A stretch of DNA of 64,000 nt. It comes from CAZCVI01 sp964502145. Its GTDB lineage: Bacteria > Acidobacteriota > Aminicenantia > UBA2199. The stretch is from contig CAZCVI010000024.1 in NCBI GenBank assembly GCA_964502145.1, positions 25,115 through 89,114 on the forward strand, written 5' to 3'. The translations under genes and the position numbers were made by a program. Positions 25,839-34,929 of this stretch are shown here, piece by piece; positions within the stretch are counted from its first letter, which is position 1, and every line of letters begins with the position of its first letter. The notes under the pieces are model-generated. The model did not search any database and had not been told where the DNA came from. It was given only the letters and a program-made list of their open reading frames with translations.

Positions 25839-27575
25839 ATGAAACAAGAAGAAGCAAAACGACATCATAAATTGGATGCAGTGGTGGTAGGTGCGGGTCT
25901 GGCTGGCTTAAGAGCGGCGCTTGAAATCGCAAAAAACGGATATCAGGTGGCGGTGGTGACCAAGGTTTATCCGACCCGTTCCCATTCGGGCGCGGCTCAA
26001 GGTGGCATTGCCGCAGCATTAGGCAATACCAGCGAGGACAGTGTCGATAAACACATGTTCGATACGATCAAGGGTAGCGATTATCTGGGCGATCAAGACA
26101 TCATTGAATTTTTCGTGACTGAAGCGATTAAAACAATCTACGAATGCGAGCATATGGGCGTGCCTTTTTCCCGGACCGATGATGGACGGATCAATCAACG
26201 TCCCTTTGGGGGTCACAGTGCGCCGCGGGCTTGTTTTTCTGCTGATATTACCGGTCATGTTCTGCTGCACACCCTGTACGAGCAGTGCGTGAAGCATCAG
26301 GTTCATTTTTACAGTGAATTCCAGGTCTTTTCACTGCTGATTGAAAACAATATTTCCCGTGGTGTGGTGGCCTGGGATATTCGGAATGGTGGGTTGCATA
26401 CCTTTCATGCCAAGAGTGTTTTATTGGCTACCGGTGGGTATGGCCGGGCTTTTAAAATTTCCTCGAACGCCCATGCCAATACTGGCGATGCGTTGGGTTT
26501 GATTCTGGAAAACGGGTTACCACTGGAAGACATGGAATTCGTGCAATTCCATCCTACTGGGTTGTATAAGCACGGTATTCTGCTTTCCGAGGCGGCGCGT
26601 GGTGAAGGGGCCCATATTATCAACAACTCGGGTGAACGGTTCATGAAGAACTATGCACCGGATAAAATGGAACTGGCACCCCGCGATGTGGTGAGTCGCT
26701 CGGAACAAAAAGAAATCAACGAGGGCCGTGGTATTGATGGCAAAGATTACGTGTACCTGGATTTACGTCCGATTGGCAAGGCCAAAATAATGGAACGGTT
26801 GCCCCAGGTCTATGAACTGGCACTCAATTACCTGAAAGTAGACGCGCTGGAGAATCCGGTTCCTATTCAACCGACGGCCCACTATTCCATGGGTGGAATT
26901 CCTGCTAATATCAAAACCGAGGTGATCAGAGATGCGGCGGGGAATCTGGTTTATGGATTGTATTCTGCGGGTGAAGCGTCATGTCTCTCTTTGCATGGTG
27001 GCAATCGTCTAGGTACGAACTCCTTGCAGGATGCCATTACTTTTGGCCGTGTGGCGGGTATCAATATGTCTGGTTTTATCAAGGAGAACGGGTTCCAGAA
27101 TCTGCCTGCTAATCCGACCGATGCCGCACAGCAGAAGATTAACACGTTTATGAATGGTGCTGGCAAGGAGCGTTACTGCGCTATCCGCGATGAGCTTCAG
27201 GATGGGATGTCCAAACATCTCGGTGTTTTCCGTAATGAGGCGGATATGAGCAAGATGATGGCGATCATCAAGGATTTGCAAGAGCGGTTCAAGACTATTC
27301 AGATTGATGACAAGGGTATGGCTTACAACCTTGATTTGATAGAAGCTTTCGAAGTCTCCAACCTGTTGAGTTTTTCCGAGGCCATCGTGGCTGGGGCACT
27401 GGCCAGGAAGGAATCCCGGGGCGCTCATTTCCGCGACGATTTCCCCACCCGCGACGATAAAAACTGGCTGAAACACACGCTGGCGTGGAGCACTGCGGAC
27501 GGTGTCAAACTCGACCATTCCAAGGACGTGGTGATCTATATGGATCGCTATCCACCTCTGGAACGTAAATATTAA
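25839..27575 (+). CDS. sdhA: Succinate dehydrogenase flavoprotein subunit
   Basis: Oxidises succinate to fumarate (or reduces fumarate) with covalently bound FAD. The 578 residues contain the dinucleotide fold VVVGAGLAGLRAALE, the FAD-attachment histidine in RSHSGAAQGG, the capping-domain active-site region RPFGGHSAPRACF, the FHPTGLY and GARGEGAHIINNSGERFM-like segments (here AARGEGAHI), HYSMGGIP with the catalytic His and Arg environment, and GGNRLGTNSLQD. Length and order are standard for complex II. The direction of the reaction cannot be read from sequence; the sdhCDAB order with two small anchors resembles aerobic-type SQR. Confidence 0.95.
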   Translation: MKQEEAKRHHKLDAVVVGAGLAGLRAALEIAKNGYQVAVVTKVYPTRSHSGAAQGGIAAALGNTSEDSVDKHMFDTIKGSDYLGDQDIIEFFVTEAIKTIYECEHMGVPFSRTDDGRINQRPFGGHSAPRACFSADITGHVLLHTLYEQCVKHQVHFYSEFQVFSLLIENNISRGVVAWDIRNGGLHTFHAKSVLLATGGYGRAFKISSNAHANTGDALGLILENGLPLEDMEFVQFHPTGLYKHGILLSEAARGEGAHIINNSGERFMKNYAPDKMELAPRDVVSRSEQKEINEGRGIDGKDYVYLDLRPIGKAKIMERLPQVYELALNYLKVDALENPVPIQPTAHYSMGGIPANIKTEVIRDAAGNLVYGLYSAGEASCLSLHGGNRLGTNSLQDAITFGRVAGINMSGFIKENGFQNLPANPTDAAQQKINTFMNGAGKERYCAIRDELQDGMSKHLGVFRNEADMSKMMAIIKDLQERFKTIQIDDKGMAYNLDLIEAFEVSNLLSFSEAIVAGALARKESRGAHFRDDFPTRDDKNWLKHTLAWSTADGVKLDHSKDVVIYMDRYPPLERKY

Positions 27576-27599
27576 CACCCTTTAAGAAGGAGATGAATA

Positions 27600-28310
27600 A
27601 TGGCAAAAGTAAAAGCCAACGTAACGATATTAAGATACAATCCTGAAAAGGATAAAAAACCGTATTGGAAAACCTACGATGCGGAAGTGGAAGAGGACGT
27701 CACTATCCTGGATGTATTGAACGAGATCCATTGGCATATCGATGGCACGCTGGCCTATCGCCGTTCCTGCCGTAGCGCTATTTGTGGCTCCTGTGCCATG
27801 AAAGTGAACGGCATGAATGTGCTGGCTTGCGAGACCCCGTTGCATCAGTTCAAAGGCAATAAGCTTAAAATCGAACCCCTGCCCGGTTTCAAGATTATCA
27901 AGGACTTGGTAGTGGATTTGGAAGAGTTCTTTGCCAAGTTGGAGCGTATCAAACCCTATTTGATGTTGAAAAAATCCTCGCCGGAGAAAGAGTTCTTACA
28001 AACCCCGGAGGAATTCGAGGATATTCGTGAAGCAGCAACCTGTATTCTCTGCGCGGCATGTACTTCCTCCTGTCCCAGTCTCTGGGGCAACGAAAATTAC
28101 CTGGGCCCTGCGGCGATGCTGAAAGCGTACCGGTTTATCTTTGATTCCAGGGATGATGGCGCAGATGAGCGTATTGATATCGTTAATGACCGCAATGGTA
28201 TCTGGAGATGTCATACTATTTTTAACTGCATGGAAGCCTGCCCCAAGGATATCAAGATCACCGAATACCTTTCCCGGTTGAAGGTCAAAGCCACGGAAAA
28301 TTCAATCTAA
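27600..28310 (+). CDS. sdhB: Succinate dehydrogenase iron-sulfur subunit
   Basis: The 236-residue electron-transfer subunit holds all three clusters of complex II: [2Fe-2S] ligands in CRSAICGSC plus the following LACETP Cys, [4Fe-4S] ligands in CILCAACTSSCP, and the [3Fe-4S] ligands in CHTIFNCMEACP. The AAGGAG ribosome site is 24 bp after sdhA. It closes the operon, followed by a rho-independent terminator. Confidence 0.95.
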   Translation: MAKVKANVTILRYNPEKDKKPYWKTYDAEVEEDVTILDVLNEIHWHIDGTLAYRRSCRSAICGSCAMKVNGMNVLACETPLHQFKGNKLKIEPLPGFKIIKDLVVDLEEFFAKLERIKPYLMLKKSSPEKEFLQTPEEFEDIREAATCILCAACTSSCPSLWGNENYLGPAAMLKAYRFIFDSRDDGADERIDIVNDRNGIWRCHTIFNCMEACPKDIKITEYLSRLKVKATENSI

Positions 28311-28360
28311 CGGGAAAAGTTGTTTTAAACATTACGAAAGAGATAGATAAAAAAAAGCGC

Positions 28361-28391
28361 GGGGCGGGTGTTTACCCGCCCCTTTTTTTTT
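28361..28391 (+). terminator. Rho-independent terminator of sdhCDAB
   Basis: GGGGCGGGT (28361-28369), GTTT loop, ACCCGCCCC (28374-28382), then nine T residues. A perfect 9-bp stem with a T-tract. Confidence 0.93.
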
Positions 28392-28495
28392 ATCCCACTG
28401 CCTATCTGCTCTTATCCCTGTCGTGAGCGGCAATTTTTTGCAATACTTTAGTTCTTTTCGTGCTTAATTAAAAAAAAGAAAAACAAGAAAAATAG

Positions 28496-28524
28496 TTGAT
28501 ATTTGGAAAGGATTATATTATATA
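28496..28524 (+). promoter_or_regulatory. Putative promoter of the Thr/Ala-rich protein gene
   Basis: TTGATA (28496-28501), 17-bp spacer, TATATA (28519-28524); the leader would be about 65 nt before the ATG at 28598. Confidence 0.5.
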
Positions 28525-28597
28525 TGTATTGCCACGAAGTGTCTGTGGTAAAAAGAAAGAAGTATGAATAGAAATAAGTCAGGAAGGATAAACAATC

Positions 28598-29413
28598 ATG
28601 GAAAACAGTGCCATTATGTCAGGAACAATAAATGAACCGGGAATAATCGGGTTAGTCAAACCACCGGAGCCCAAACCGGATACAAAGGATGTGGTTGCCC
28701 GCGAGTCGGAAAAAAATGCAGGGACGGATATTGTTGAATTATCCGGTGAATCAATTCAATTAACCCGTGCCTTGGCTCCGAATCAAACGGAGCAGGCGGC
28801 ACCGGCAGGAATCGCCCAGAACGATAACAATGCGCAATCAAATCCAGAGAGCAACACGTTTAATATAAGTACGCTTCGTGGTATCTTAAGTAATATCGAA
28901 CAATCGGGCACGACCACCTCTGGCACAGCCGCTACCAATGCGACACTGGCCACTGACGTTTTGCCTGTGACTACCGACCCCAACACGTTGCTTCAAGCCC
29001 AGGTTGCACCAGTGGGCGGCGGCGTTAATCCACCAGCGCCAGAAACAAATGCCACTACGCTGGATACGACCACCACTCCGGCAGCCAGCACGGCTACTAC
29101 GATTCAAGCGCCAACGGAAAAAACCAATGCGCCCGCTAATATGGAAGGTACTATGTTGGCAAATGAAAAGACGGAACCCAACCTCAATACACTTGAAGGT
29201 GAAGCCAATGACCTAACCAAATTTAACACGCTCTTCAACGTCTCCAATGGCTTACCCACCAATACGACCAACACGGCCAATACAATGAGTACTACAGATG
29301 TGTTGCAAGCGCAACAGCCGTCGCAATATACCCAGCAAATGCTGCTCCAGAACCTCAGTTCCCAGTTGGCCCAAACTGTTTCCCCAGCCGCCATTATTTC
29401 GGTTGTTGGTTAA
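28598..29413 (+). CDS. Unknown Thr/Ala/Asn-rich low-complexity protein
   Basis: I do not recognise this 271-residue protein. It has no signal peptide or membrane segment. The first 70 residues include a short ordered-looking part (DIVELSGESIQLTRALA) similar in style to 'D.VELS..S.QL' motifs seen at the start of small motility-associated proteins, but no motility genes are nearby. Residues of about 75-235 are dominated by T, A, N, P and Q and are probably disordered. The last 30 residues (QYTQQMLLQNLSSQLAQTV) form an amphipathic helix. AGGAAGG precedes the ATG and a good promoter lies upstream, so it is a genuine single gene, bounded by terminators on both sides. Confidence 0.6.
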   Translation: MENSAIMSGTINEPGIIGLVKPPEPKPDTKDVVARESEKNAGTDIVELSGESIQLTRALAPNQTEQAAPAGIAQNDNNAQSNPESNTFNISTLRGILSNIEQSGTTTSGTAATNATLATDVLPVTTDPNTLLQAQVAPVGGGVNPPAPETNATTLDTTTTPAASTATTIQAPTEKTNAPANMEGTMLANEKTEPNLNTLEGEANDLTKFNTLFNVSNGLPTNTTNTANTMSTTDVLQAQQPSQYTQQMLLQNLSSQLAQTVSPAAIISVVG

Positions 29414-29454
29414 CATGGATAGGTTAAAAGTTAATTAGACGTAAAAATAACCTT

Positions 29455-29485
29455 CACTAGCAAGGGGTGCTGCCCCTTGCTAGTG
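29455..29485. terminator. Bidirectional hairpin terminator
   Basis: CACTAGCAAGGGG (29455-29467) and CCCCTTGCTAGTG (29473-29485) form a perfect 13-bp stem with a 5-nt loop, followed by ACCTTTTG on the plus side. It lies between convergent genes ending at 29413 and 29525. Confidence 0.85.
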
Positions 29486-29524
29486 ACCTTTTGTTCATTT
29501 CAAAAGTTTCCCACCAAAAATCAA

Positions 29525-30724
29525 TCACTCGAATATCCGCTTGGTATTCCTTTTTTTCAACGATTCCAGGATTTTATGCGGTTCTTTGAACCGGTTGGTC
29601 AGCATCATAGCGGCAATAATATAGGGTTTATAACCCGCTTCTTTATAGGTTTGGATGCGGTACTTTTCAAACACCTCGGCGGAGACTTCCCCTGCTTTAC
29701 AGGAAACACCCGTAATATCTGCGGGTAAACAGTGCATGTAAAGCGCTTCTTCCTGGCGGGTGAGGCGCATTTTGGCTGCCGAACATTCCCAGTCACTGTA
29801 TTCTCGGTTTTGTTCTAAACATGCTGCTTCCAATTCTTTTAATCCGTCCCGGTCATTGGTGCGCAACAGTGCTGTTCTTTTTTCCATTACCGAGTAGGGC
29901 GCCCAGCTTTTGGGGTAGACCACATCGGCATCCGTGAACGCTTCTTCCATCGACGTTACTGTTTTGAATGTGCCCCCGCTGTTGGCCGCGTTTTGCCGTG
30001 CCGTTTCCATCACGTCCGGGATCAAATTGTACCCTTCGGGATGCGCCAGCACCACGTTCATGCCGAAACGGGTCATCAGTCCGATTATACCTTGCGGCAC
30101 AGAGAGTGGTTTCCCATAACTGGGCGAATATGCCCAGGTCATAGCGATGGTTTTGCCCTGTAATTTTTCCAATGAACCAAAGACATGTTTCAGGTGCAGC
30201 AGGTCTGCCATGGTTTGGGTGGGATGGTCGATGTCGCATTGTAGATTAACTATACCTGGCCGTTGCGCCAGCACACCTTTGGCAAAACCGTCATCCAGTG
30301 CTGCCGCGACTTCCCGCATATACGCATTCCCTGCGCCCAGGTACATGTCGTCGCGAATGCCAATGATATCGGTGAAAAAAGAGATCATGTTGGAGGTCTC
30401 GCGAACCGTTTCCCCGTGGGCGATCTGGGACTTGCCTTCGTCCAGGTCCTGCACGGTCAAACCCAATAAATTGGCTGCGGAGGCAAACGAAAAACGGGTC
30501 CGCGTGGAATTGTCCCGGAACTGCGATACAGCCAGCCCGGAATCAAAACAAGCGCAGGAAATATTGTTCTCCCGCAACCATTTTAAGGCTTCGGCGGTAT
30601 ATAATACCTGCTGTAACTCCTTTAATTTATGCTCCCAGGTTAATAAGAAATCTTTTCCCGCGAGGCTCACATCCAGCCAGCGAATTTCTTCCAATAATTT
30701 TTTGAATTCTTTCATATCGCTCAT
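29525..30724 (-). CDS. ygeW: Knotted carbamoyltransferase YgeW
   Basis: The 399-residue protein is close to Escherichia coli YgeW along its full length. Carbamoyl-phosphate binding uses FRDNSTRTRFSFASA. The middle carries LDEGKSQIAHGETVRETSNMISF and IDHPTQTMADL, and the knot/substrate region shows TWAYSPSYGKPLSVPQG and ALYMHCLPADITGVSC. The family is an ornithine/aspartate carbamoyltransferase relative whose acceptor has been debated. In gut anaerobes, ygeW and ygeY belong to gene sets needed for anaerobic purine or uric-acid breakdown. ATG 30724 with AAGGAG is used. The gene follows ygeY by 21 bp and ends at a shared terminator. Confidence 0.93.
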   Translation of the reverse strand: MSDMKEFKKLLEEIRWLDVSLAGKDFLLTWEHKLKELQQVLYTAEALKWLRENNISCACFDSGLAVSQFRDNSTRTRFSFASAANLLGLTVQDLDEGKSQIAHGETVRETSNMISFFTDIIGIRDDMYLGAGNAYMREVAAALDDGFAKGVLAQRPGIVNLQCDIDHPTQTMADLLHLKHVFGSLEKLQGKTIAMTWAYSPSYGKPLSVPQGIIGLMTRFGMNVVLAHPEGYNLIPDVMETARQNAANSGGTFKTVTSMEEAFTDADVVYPKSWAPYSVMEKRTALLRTNDRDGLKELEAACLEQNREYSDWECSAAKMRLTRQEEALYMHCLPADITGVSCKAGEVSAEVFEKYRIQTYKEAGYKPYIIAAMMLTNRFKEPHKILESLKKRNTKRIFE

Positions 30725-30745
30725 GGTTTCTCCTTTTACCGGGTA

Positions 30746-31942
30746 TTAGGCTTTATTGCCAAGGGTATAGGCATACATGGCATAAAAAGCCGTGGCATTG
30801 ACTAAATCATCTACTGGTACTTTCTCATTGGGGGCGTGAGCCAACACTTCATTGCCCGGGCCAAATCCGATAGTCGGGATTTGGTACATCCCGTTAATAG
30901 TCACGCCATTGGTGGAAAAAGTCCACTTATCTACTTTGGGTTCACGGTTAAATAGTGCTTTAAAAGAGTGTATACCCGTGGTCACAGCCGGGTGGTCCGC
31001 CGGGATTTTCCAGGTGGGATAGTATTTTTCCATGCCATAAACCAAACCTGTATAAGCTTTTTCAGAATAGAACAACACGTCAACCTTGGCGTCCAGCTCT
31101 TTGACAATCGCGCGGATTTCGGCTACTGCTGATTCTTTGGTTTCGCCCCAGGTCAGGCGGCGGTCCAGGTGCAGGCGGGCGAAATCGGCTACGGCGCACA
31201 GCGAGGGACTGCCGGACACAAATTCGGAGATAGTTACACTGCCTTTGCCCAGAAATTCATCTGTTTTTAAGCGGTCATTTAGTTTTTCAATTTCCAAAGC
31301 GGCATGAGATGCCATATAAATGGCATTTTTGCCGCGTTCGGGTGCTGAGCCATGGGCCGAGACACCGCGAAACGTCACGTGGATTTCCATGCGGCCCCGG
31401 TGACCCCGGTAAATATTCAAATTGGTTGGTTCTGTGCTGATGACATAATCTGGTTTGATTTTATCTTCTTCAATGATGTATTTCCAGCACAGGCCGTCGC
31501 AATCTTCTTCCATGACGCTGCCCACGCAATAGACAGTCAGGTTATTGGCTATATTTAATTCTTTGAGGATGCGTCCCGCAGTCACAAAAGAAGCCGCGCC
31601 ACCTTCTTGGTCCACTGTGCCGCGACCATACACATAACCATCTTTGATGTCACCGCAAAACGGGTTGAATTCCCAGTTGGCCAGATTGCCCACATCAACT
31701 GTGTCCATATGGGCATCAATAGCCAGTATTGTTTTGCCTGTACCAATCCGACCAATCACATTGCCCAGCGGGTCTATTTTTACTTCGTCGAACCCAGCTT
31801 CTTCCATCTGGTGTTTCAGTTCTGCCATCACACCTTCTTCTTCTTTGCTGAGGGATTTAATTTTTACCAATTTCGATAGGTTTTCTGCTGTTTTGTCCCG
31901 GTACTTTTCAGCCAATTCCATAATTCGTTGTGCTATATCCAT
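30746..31942 (-). CDS. ygeY: YgeY-family M20 metallohydrolase
   Basis: A 398-residue M20-type zinc amidohydrolase of the YgeY branch (often labelled selenium-metabolism-associated hydrolase). Metal and catalytic residues follow the M20 order: AIDAHMDTVDVG, GRGTVDQEGGAAS (bridging Asp), VGSVMEEDCDG (catalytic and metal Glu pair), a lid domain with FRGVSAHGSAPERG, and the terminal FGPGNEVLAHAPNE with the last metal His. The ATG at 31942 has AGGAGC at the right distance; the longer frame to 31996 is not needed. It forms an operon with ygeW. The usual companions ygeX, hyuA, ssnA, xdhD and ygfK are absent from this window. Confidence 0.92.
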   Translation of the reverse strand: MDIAQRIMELAEKYRDKTAENLSKLVKIKSLSKEEEGVMAELKHQMEEAGFDEVKIDPLGNVIGRIGTGKTILAIDAHMDTVDVGNLANWEFNPFCGDIKDGYVYGRGTVDQEGGAASFVTAGRILKELNIANNLTVYCVGSVMEEDCDGLCWKYIIEEDKIKPDYVISTEPTNLNIYRGHRGRMEIHVTFRGVSAHGSAPERGKNAIYMASHAALEIEKLNDRLKTDEFLGKGSVTISEFVSGSPSLCAVADFARLHLDRRLTWGETKESAVAEIRAIVKELDAKVDVLFYSEKAYTGLVYGMEKYYPTWKIPADHPAVTTGIHSFKALFNREPKVDKWTFSTNGVTINGMYQIPTIGFGPGNEVLAHAPNEKVPVDDLVNATAFYAMYAYTLGNKA

Positions 31943-32069
31943 AGTTACTGCTCCTTTTGATAATTGCCGAATAAACGGCAGTGTTTGTTCTTTCAAGATT
32001 CATGCTAATAATATAACACAAGTAAATAAAATATCAATATTTTAAGATTGGCTTTTTAAAAAAAGTGGG

Positions 32070-32258
32070 CTGGATTCACCATCAAGCTTCAGAAAAAACT
32101 GGACTATCTGGACTATCTGGACATACTGGACTTACTGGACTTCAAAAAACCTTTGATTTTTACAGCCTGTCCAGTTTGTCCAGCTTGTCCAGTAAATCCA
32201 GATAGTCCAGCCTGCCACGGTTCCCCGTGGCTCTTTTAAAACGTGGCGGTGGATTCAG
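32070..32258. repeat. Dispersed palindromic element, copy R5 (TGGACTATC dialect)
   Basis: About 189 bp, the longest copy. Ends CTGGATTCACCATCAAGC and GTGGCGGTGGATTCAG. The left arm has five TGGACNNNN units, the right arm five inverted ones, then the extra CCACGG-TTCC-CCGTGG hairpin. It lies in the 413-bp gap upstream of both ygeY and the subtilase gene. Confidence 0.88.
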
Positions 32259-32296
32259 TAATAAGATTTCAGGTTTCTTTTCAATGGGAAATGGAT

Positions 32297-32302
32297 TATA
32301 AT
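32297..32302 (+). promoter_or_regulatory. Putative -10 box of the subtilase gene
   Basis: A perfect TATAAT at 32297-32302; the sequence 17 bp upstream (TTTCTT) is a poor -35 box. About 50 bases before the ATG and just downstream of repeat R5. Confidence 0.4.
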
Positions 32303-32355
32303 TGTGCCATGAAACATCACAACGATTTCAAACATAACCCATTAAGGAGATTAAC

Positions 32356-34242
32356 ATGAAGAAAATTCTAACGGTTTTGATTGTCACCATTTTACTGCTA
32401 ACGACTTTTGCTAGTGCCAGTCAAAAGGATACGGCACCGGTGAAAAAAAAAGCGGTGACTTCTATCGACCAATTGCCCCGCCATACCTATGATTCAACGG
32501 CACCGGTCAAAGAACTGATCAACAATGACGCTTTGTTTGCCGCATTTGCAGCGAAAGTACGCCACGATGTGGAACAAGACCTGGAAAATTATGAGATTGA
32601 AGATACTTCTACATTAAAGAAGTTTTATGGCGTTCTGCTGAACCTGGATGTATTGGATAACAACTATGCTAAGGTTCAAGAAAGAATCGAATTACTGCGC
32701 AATCTGGAAACCAAAGAAGCGGCTAAATTACTAATAGCATTGGAACTGCGCACGATTTTGGCGGCTGCCCAAGAGGTCAACGCATCGGAAGGGGAGGCGT
32801 TTCTCTCGGCGTTTACGGTCCATCTGGAAAAAACATTGAAACAAATGCCCTGGGAGACTATCCAAGAGAAAATTATTGACACGAAAGGGCAGTTGGATAT
32901 GATTACGGCGAATTTTTTGTTAGGATTAATGGAAAGCGCTATTGAACCGGGCCGGAAAAAAGCGGGGTATATCAGCAGTGATATGGCTCTGCAAATCATT
33001 TCTGCCCGTTATATTTTCAAAACAATTATGCCGGTGAGAACACAAATACTAAAGGTATACGGGAACCTGATAGACACGAACCGGATAGCAAAAGTAGATA
33101 TCTGGGCCGATCGTCAAGTTGACTTGCGCGAAACCAAAGGACTTGAACCGCTGACTGTAGCGGTTTGGGATACGGGCGTGGATACCTCGGTGTTTCCCAA
33201 TAATCTCTGGACCAACCCCAATGAGAAAGTAGACGGGAAAGATACAGATGGCAATGGCTATGTGGATGATGTCCATGGTATCGCTTACGATATGAAAGCC
33301 CAACCGGTATCGGAACTGCTGTTCCCAATCGCTGGCGGGGTAAAAAGTTTGCAAAAGAACCTGGCTTTTGCCAAGGGGTATAATGGCCTGACCAATTCTA
33401 TTGATATTCCTGAAGCTGTCGCCTTAAAACAACGCTTGTCGCAAATGAAACCGGCTGAAGTAGAAGGGTTCATGGACGATTTGATGGACATAATCTACTT
33501 TATCCACGGAACGCATGTAGCGGGGATTGTTATTGAGGGGAATCCCTATGCCAGAGTTCTGGTAGCCCGTGTGACTATGGATGATCGCCGTCTCCCAGAT
33601 GTGCCGACCATGGCTGTGGCGCAACGTACTGCCAAGATGTACAAAGATGTGGTCCATTATTTTAAAACCCATGGGGTCCGAGTAGTCAATATGAGTTGGA
33701 GTGTATCTTTAAAAGAGGTAGAAGCAGACTTGACTGCCAATGGTGTGGGCAAGAATTCAGAAGAATTGGGCAAAATGGCCCGCGAACTGTTCAGCGTGAT
33801 GAAACAAGGATTTAAAGAGGCTATCCAAGGAGCACCAGAAATCCTGTTTGTTGTGGCAGCAGGGAATAGTGATGATAACCCGGAGTTTTTAGAAGAAATT
33901 CCCACTGGTCTTGGACTGCCTAACCTGATGGTGGCGGGGGCAGTGGACCAAGCTGGAGATAGAACCTCTTTTACTAGTTTTGGGAAGATTGTAGATATCT
34001 ATTCCAATGGGTATCAAGTGGTGAGTTTCTTACCGGGCGGGGACAAGATGCCTGCTTCGGGAACGTCTATGGCTTCGCCGAATGTAGTTAACTTGGCGGC
34101 AAAGTTATTTACATTGAACCCAAAATTAAACGCGATACAGGTTAAAGAATTGATCTTAAATGGCGCGACCAAGAATGAAAAAGAAAATTTCCTACTGTTG
34201 CACCCCAAGCAGTCAGTAAAATTGTTGGAGCACATTAAATAA
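32356..34242 (+). CDS. Secreted subtilisin-family serine protease (S8)
   Basis: A 628-residue exported protease: signal peptide (MKKILTVLIVTILLLTTFASA), a helical pro-region or unknown N-terminal domain of about 240 residues, then an S8 catalytic domain. The catalytic triad is visible as Asp272 (VAVWDTGVD), His387 (FIHGTHVAGIV) and Ser571 (ASGTSMASPNVV), with the oxyanion Asn in VVAAGNSDDN. The 115-residue distance between Asp and His is larger than in subtilisin, and includes a calcium-loop-like DGKDTDGNGYVDD. AAGGAG-like GGAGATTAAC precedes the ATG. Substrate is unknown. There are no further domains after the catalytic core. Confidence 0.93.
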   Translation: MKKILTVLIVTILLLTTFASASQKDTAPVKKKAVTSIDQLPRHTYDSTAPVKELINNDALFAAFAAKVRHDVEQDLENYEIEDTSTLKKFYGVLLNLDVLDNNYAKVQERIELLRNLETKEAAKLLIALELRTILAAAQEVNASEGEAFLSAFTVHLEKTLKQMPWETIQEKIIDTKGQLDMITANFLLGLMESAIEPGRKKAGYISSDMALQIISARYIFKTIMPVRTQILKVYGNLIDTNRIAKVDIWADRQVDLRETKGLEPLTVAVWDTGVDTSVFPNNLWTNPNEKVDGKDTDGNGYVDDVHGIAYDMKAQPVSELLFPIAGGVKSLQKNLAFAKGYNGLTNSIDIPEAVALKQRLSQMKPAEVEGFMDDLMDIIYFIHGTHVAGIVIEGNPYARVLVARVTMDDRRLPDVPTMAVAQRTAKMYKDVVHYFKTHGVRVVNMSWSVSLKEVEADLTANGVGKNSEELGKMARELFSVMKQGFKEAIQGAPEILFVVAAGNSDDNPEFLEEIPTGLGLPNLMVAGAVDQAGDRTSFTSFGKIVDIYSNGYQVVSFLPGGDKMPASGTSMASPNVVNLAAKLFTLNPKLNAIQVKELILNGATKNEKENFLLLHPKQSVKLLEHIK

Positions 34243-34263
34243 ACTCGCCTTCCACCTACCTTA

Positions 34264-34293
34264 CCCCTCGGTGCGTGTACACGCACTGAGGGG
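34264..34293. terminator. Palindrome after the subtilase gene
   Basis: CCCCTCGGTGCGTG and its inverted copy with one mismatch span 34264-34293, centred on GTAC. No T-tract follows, so termination is possible but not certain. Confidence 0.5.
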
Positions 34294-34317
34294 TATTGCT
34301 TCCCTAAATACACAGCA

Positions 34318-34372
34318 ACGTTTCAGGATAGACTGGACTATCTGGACGAACTGTACTTGACAAAACCCGAAT
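34318..34372. repeat. Truncated palindromic element, copy R6
   Basis: Only a left half is present: GTTTCAG, then TGGACTATC, TGGACGAAC and decayed units, without right arm or right terminal repeat. It ends shortly before the 22-bp array. Confidence 0.6.
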
Positions 34373-34434
34373 GCTTGCCGAAAGGGAATGGATTGTTGGC
34401 AAGAACTTTTAAATTATAGACTTACACTGAAAAA

Positions 34435-34872
34435 GGGATCGTCGATCCCTTTCAAAGTGATCGCCGATCNNNNNNNNNNNNNNNNNNNNNNNNNNNNNNN
34501 NNNNNNNNNNNNNNNNNNNNNNNNNNNNNNNNNNNNNNNNNNNNNNNNNNNNNNNNNNNNNNNNNNNNNTATAGACTTACACTGAAAAAGGGATCGTCGA
34601 TCCCTTTCAAAGTGATCGCCGATCCCTTCCGGAGTGATCGTCGATCCCTTCCGGAGTGATCGTCGATCCCATCCGGAGTGATCGCCGATCCCATCCGGAG
34701 TGATCGCCGATCCCTTTCGAAGGGATCGCCGATCTCTTTCGAAGGGATCGCCGATCTCTTTCAATGGGATCGCCGATCTCTTTCAAAGGGATCGCTGATC
34801 ACTCCGGAAGGGATCGCCGATCTCTTTAAAAGGGATCGCCGATCTCTTTTGAAAGCATCGGTGATCGGGTGG
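34435..34872. repeat. 22-bp tandem array of GATC-rich palindromes, interrupted by an N gap
   Basis: After the gap about 12 units of consensus GGGATCGCCGATCYCTTTCG plus AA run from 34590 to 34872; about 1.6 units stand before it (34435-34469). Each unit contains the palindrome GATCGCCGATC, and neighbouring units join through a second palindrome of type GATCCCTT-TCG-AAGGGATC. Two GATC sites occur in nearly every unit. The period of 22 is not a multiple of three, so the open frames across it are not genes. Confidence 0.9.
34470..34569. other. Assembly gap (100 N) flanked by an identical 55-bp sequence
   Basis: Exactly 100 N, a placeholder length. The 55 bases before it (34415-34469) are identical to the 55 bases after it (34570-34624), which looks like two contigs ending at the same k-mer rather than real missing sequence. 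Confidence 0.95.
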
Positions 34873-34929
34873 AGTTTTCCTGGTTATGAAGGGGTAGGCT
34901 GCTGGGTAGAATGGATAAATGATAAGCTT

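Noticed and set aside
28598..29413. Flagellar hook-length or motility protein call for the Thr/Ala-rich gene
   Set aside because: Only low-complexity composition and one short motif support it, and no motility genes lie nearby.
32095..32215. Spaced repeats resembling a CRISPR array
   Set aside because: Units are 9 nt without unique spacers and form an inverted pair of arms; there are no cas genes in the window.
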